The position numbers were made by a program, and so were the translations under genes. A stretch of 64,000 nt of DNA. Origin: Streptomyces sp. DHE7-1 (GTDB lineage: Bacteria > Actinomycetota > Actinomycetes > Streptomycetales > Streptomycetaceae). The notes below the pieces were generated by a model. The model had not been told where the DNA came from. It did not search any database and worked only from the letters and a program-made list of their open reading frames with translations. Positions 61,332 to 64,000 of the stretch are shown in pieces (position 1 is the stretch's first letter; each line of letters begins with the position of its first letter). Location of the stretch: assembly GCA_016432725.1 (NCBI GenBank), contig JACJDG010000003.1:5114001-5178000 (forward strand), written 5' to 3'.

Positions 61332-61897
61332 GGTGGTTCCTCCGGCGGGTGGAGAGAGGTGCCGATGGGTCGACGGAAACACACACCTTCGGGTGTCGCG
61401 ACCTCGTGGGTTTACGGCATCTTGCCATTGGGGTTAGCCCATCCAGGGGAGTCGCAATGTCAAAATCGGATAACGGGTGATCCCTCCACCACGTCAGGAC
61501 GGGCCCTCCCCGGCCCCGCACCCCGGACCATCTGCGGGGATCCGGGCCTCCGGCCGCAAAAACTTCTACCCGTCTCACCATGTGGTCGGCGAAGATCGTG
61601 GTTTTTCCCATCCAGCAGGGCTCTTGCCAACGGTGTGACCGTCCTGTCAGCCGCGTGTCACCCCTGTGTGGCTTTCTGGTTCCCAGATGTGACCTTGCAC
61701 CTAATGGACTCGTCGTCAGCACCGTCGTCCGGTAAGAAGGTTCTTTACACCCCTCATCCGGGGCTCAGGGCGCGTGTGCGGCGCGCCCGTCGCGCAGCTG
61801 CTCGTACGTATCGGTAACCGGGCCTGCGCGGTGCCCGCCCACCCCTCACCAGGAGTGGTCGACCCTCAAACCATGCATACCTAAGGGGTAAGACAAA
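61332..61897. other. Divergent intergenic region between binding-protein and malic enzyme genes
   Basis: This 566-nt gap holds the promoters of the ABC operon (minus) and malic enzyme (plus). A CCCCGCA/TGCGGGG hairpin is at 61514-61539. I see no convincing protein-coding frame, riboswitch signature or long repeat in it. Confidence 0.5.
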
Positions 61898-63067
61898 GTG
61901 GCAGCGGAGATCGTCAATCCTCGCAGCGACAACACAACGGATCAGGACGGGGCCGAGCCCCTCGATTCCTTCGATCCGGCGTTCGCGCTTCATCGCGGCG
62001 GCAAGATGGCCGTGCAGGCCACCGTTCCGGTCCGCGACAAGGACGACCTTTCCCTCGCGTACACGCCCGGCGTCGCGCGCGTGTGCACCGCGATCGCGGA
62101 GCAGCCGGAACTGGTCAACGACTACACGTGGAAGTCCTCGGTGGTCGCCGTCGTGACCGACGGCACGGCCGTGCTGGGACTCGGGGACATCGGCCCCGAG
62201 GCCTCCCTCCCGGTGATGGAGGGCAAGGCCATCCTGTTCAAGCAGTTCGGCGGAGTCGACGCGGTGCCCATCGCGCTCGACTGCACGGACGTCGACGACA
62301 TCGTCGAGACCGTGGTCCGGCTCGCTCCCTCCTTCGGCGGAGTGAACCTGGAGGACATCTCGGCGCCCCGGTGCTTCGAGATCGAGCGCCGGCTGCAGGA
62401 GCGCCTGGACATCCCGGTCTTCCACGACGACCAGCACGGCACGGCCGTCGTGACGCTCGCGGCGCTGCGGAACGCGGCCCGGCTGAGCGGCCGTGAGATC
62501 GGGCAGCTCCGGGCCGTCATCTCGGGCGCCGGCGCGGCCGGTGTCGCCATCGCCAAGATGCTGGTCGAGGCCGGCATCGGGGACGTGGCGGTGGCGGACC
62601 GCAAGGGCGTCGTGTCGGCCGGCCGGGAGGACCTGACGCCGGTCAAGCGCGAGCTGGCCTCCTTCACCAACAAGGCCGGCATCACCGGTTCGCTGGAGGA
62701 CGCCCTGGCGGGTGCGGACGTGTTCATCGGCGTCTCCGGCGGCACGGTCGCGGAGGCGGCGGTCGCCTCCATGGCCGAGGGCGCCTTCGTCTTCGCGATG
62801 GCCAACCCGAACCCGGAGGTGCACCCGGAGGTGGCGCACAAGTACGCGGCGGTCGTCGCGACCGGGCGCTCGGACTTCCCGAACCAGATCAACAACGTGC
62901 TGGCCTTCCCCGGGATCTTCGCCGGCGCGCTGCAGGTTCGGGCCACGCGGATCACCGAGGGCATGAAGATCGCCGCCGCCGAGGCGCTGGCCGCCGTCGT
63001 CGGCGACGACCTCGCCGCCGACTACGTCATCCCGTCGCCGTTCGACGAGGGGTCGCTCCCGCGGTGA
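61898..63067 (+). CDS. NAD(P)-dependent malic enzyme
   Basis: Predicted 389 aa from GTG 61898 (VAAEIVNPRSDNTTDQDGAEP) with AAGGGGTAAG upstream. It decarboxylates malate to pyruvate. Catalytic tyrosine and lysine regions: LAYTPGVARVCTAIAE, ALPVMEGKAILFKQFGGVDAVPIALD in two pieces with the catalytic lysine in EGKAILFK, metal ligands in APRCFEIERRLQERLDIPVFHDDQHGT (the E-x-D-D pattern), and the Rossmann site ISGAGAAGVAIAKML. Both C-terminal FPNQINNVLAFPGIFAGAL and the short size fit the bacterial single-domain form. Transcribed towards a strong terminator. Confidence 0.95.
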   Translation: MAAEIVNPRSDNTTDQDGAEPLDSFDPAFALHRGGKMAVQATVPVRDKDDLSLAYTPGVARVCTAIAEQPELVNDYTWKSSVVAVVTDGTAVLGLGDIGPEASLPVMEGKAILFKQFGGVDAVPIALDCTDVDDIVETVVRLAPSFGGVNLEDISAPRCFEIERRLQERLDIPVFHDDQHGTAVVTLAALRNAARLSGREIGQLRAVISGAGAAGVAIAKMLVEAGIGDVAVADRKGVVSAGREDLTPVKRELASFTNKAGITGSLEDALAGADVFIGVSGGTVAEAAVASMAEGAFVFAMANPNPEVHPEVAHKYAAVVATGRSDFPNQINNVLAFPGIFAGALQVRATRITEGMKIAAAEALAAVVGDDLAADYVIPSPFDEGSLPR

Positions 63068-63140
63068 CGGCGGCGGTGGCGGCCGCCGCCCGTGCCGCGG
63101 GTGTCGCCCGTCGCTGACGTCGCGCCGGACAGCTCCACTC

Positions 63141-63176
63141 GAACGGCCCCGCCCGAACCGGCGGGGCCGTTCTTTT
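63141..63176 (+). terminator. Rho-independent terminator downstream of malic enzyme
   Basis: GAACGGCCCCGCC (63141-63153) pairs with GGCGGGGCCGTTC (63160-63172), a perfect 13-bp stem followed by TTTT, 73 nt after the stop. Confidence 0.92.
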
Positions 63177-63334
63177 CGCCTCGCCCGGTCACCTGACCGC
63201 CCGCCCTTGTTGCACGGGCCGGAGCCGGGGCGGTGTGCGGAGCCGTGCGCCGGTCGGGTGCCCTTGCGCAAGAGGGCATGTGTCACAGCCCCCCGCGGTT
63301 CCGCCCGCTGCACGGTGCACCTATCGTCGAGCCC

Positions 63335-64000
63335 ATGTTCGCTGCCTACGCCGCCCGAATCGACCGCGACCAGCCGCTCACCGGACTCGAGTTGGGGGAG
63401 CGTCCGGCCCCCGAGGCCCGGCCCGGCTGGAGCACGGTGAACGTCCGCGCCGCCTCCCTCAACCACCACGACCTCTGGTCCCTGCGCGGTGTGGGCCTCG
63501 CCGAGGACAAGCTGCCGATGATCCTCGGCTGCGACGCCGCCGGGATCGACGAGGACGGCAACGAGGTCGTCCTGCACTCCGTCATCGGGCAGAGCGGCCA
63601 CGGCGTCGGCCCCAAGGAGCCCCGCTCCATCCTCACCGAGCGCTACCAGGGCACGTTCGCCGAGCAGGTCGCCGTGCCGACCTGGAACATCCTGCCCAAG
63701 CCGAAGGAGCTGTCCTTCGCCGAGGCCGCGTGTCTGCCGACGGCCTGGCTGACGGCCTACCGGATGCTGTTCACCAACGCCGGGGTGCGGCCCGGCGACT
63801 CGGTCCTCGTGCAGGGCGCGGGCGGCGGTGTCGCCACCGCCGCCATCGTGCTGGGCAAGGCGGCCGGACTGCGGGTCTTCGCGACCAGCCGGGACGAGGC
63901 CAAGCGGAAGCGGGCGCTGGAGCTCGGCGCGGTCGAGGCGGTGGAGTCGGGAGCCCGGCTGCCGCAGCGGGTGGACGCCGTCATCGAGACCGTGGGCGCC
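63335..64000 (+). CDS. Zinc-type (MDR) alcohol dehydrogenase-like protein, N-terminal part (runs off right edge)
   Basis: 222 codons are visible from ATG 63335 (MFAAYAARIDRDQPLTGLELGE). MDR-family landmarks: VNVRAASLNHHDLWSLRGVG, MILGCDAAGIDEDGNEV, FAEQVAVPTWNILPKPKELSFAEAACLPTAWLTAY in two parts, and the nucleotide site GDSVLVQGAGGGVATAAIVLGK. The structural-zinc cysteines are missing, as in quinone-oxidoreductase-like members, so zinc dependence is doubtful. The end lies beyond the window. Confidence 0.85.
   Translation, partial: MFAAYAARIDRDQPLTGLELGERPAPEARPGWSTVNVRAASLNHHDLWSLRGVGLAEDKLPMILGCDAAGIDEDGNEVVLHSVIGQSGHGVGPKEPRSILTERYQGTFAEQVAVPTWNILPKPKELSFAEAACLPTAWLTAYRMLFTNAGVRPGDSVLVQGAGGGVATAAIVLGKAAGLRVFATSRDEAKRKRALELGAVEAVESGARLPQRVDAVIETVGA

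Noticed and set aside
61754..63601. A 615-codon minus-strand frame over malic enzyme
   Set aside because: Shadow frame; malic enzyme motifs are on the plus strand.

Overview
The window is actinobacterial chromosome and almost certainly Streptomyces. It has very high GC, frequent GTG/TTG starts, many 4-nt ATGA/GTGA overlaps, and a run of genes typical of the Streptomyces core: SigR/RsrA, DasR, WblE, a SigH-type sigma factor with an RsbW-like anti-sigma factor, nickel superoxide dismutase with SodX, and the epi-isozizaene synthase/CYP170 pair. Gene order closely follows, as far as I know it, the SCO517x-SCO526x region of S. coelicolor. I see no insertion sequence, prophage, CRISPR array or integrated element.

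Layout. 0-9 kb: end of a NUDIX gene, a zincin-like protein, a membrane-anchored SDR, moaE, a 58-aa membrane protein, a PDZ-Lon protease, a PPA1309-type protein and a UPF0182 membrane protein. 8.8-13.7 kb: two identical initiator tRNA genes flanking a Sel1-repeat protein, then a divergent Fur-family regulator/catalase pair and a CBS protein. 13.8-20.4 kb: hisN-like phosphatase, TetR, SMR exporter, rsgA, aroA, M50 peptidase, SRAP protein and an alpha/beta hydrolase. 20.4-26.2 kb: the thiol-oxidative-stress pair sigR-rsrA with its autoregulatory promoter, two overlapping HD-domain membrane proteins, a TPR protein and def. 26.5-28.9 kb: the albaflavenone pair. 28.9-33.9 kb: nrdABS under a cobalamin riboswitch and probable NrdR boxes. 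34-36 kb: a monocarboxylate permease with its DUF3311 partner. 36-40.4 kb: dasR, nagB, a TetR gene, a DasR-type operator at the promoter of a probable scr5239-like sRNA, and a PdtaS-like histidine kinase. 40.5-44.8 kb: wblE, a lipid-kinase family gene, sigH and its anti-sigma factor, and a UBP zinc finger. 44.8-48 kb: Na+/H+ antiporter, PLP-dependent deaminase, amidase. 48.3-51 kb: a Family 2B encapsulin shell gene followed by a polyprenyl diphosphate synthase, a probable terpenoid nanocompartment. 51-56 kb: small regulators and VOC-fold proteins. 56-64 kb: sodN/sodX, a CGNR regulator, a methyltransferase, a polar amino acid ABC transporter, malic enzyme and the start of a zinc-type dehydrogenase.

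Regulation is dense: SigR autocontrol (GGAAT-N18-GTT), DasR operators (three), a B12 riboswitch plus NrdR boxes on nrdA, a Fur/PerR-type palindrome at the catalase and a CRP-like palindrome at wblE. Three separate elements deal with redox or metal stress (SigR, Fur/catalase, Ni-SOD).

Quality warning: at least 14 genes need one or two single-base insertions to be read through, mostly at runs of G or C. Every one is a deletion relative to the family sequence and none is an insertion. I therefore read these as sequencing or assembly deletions and describe the genes as whole genes with the break point given.
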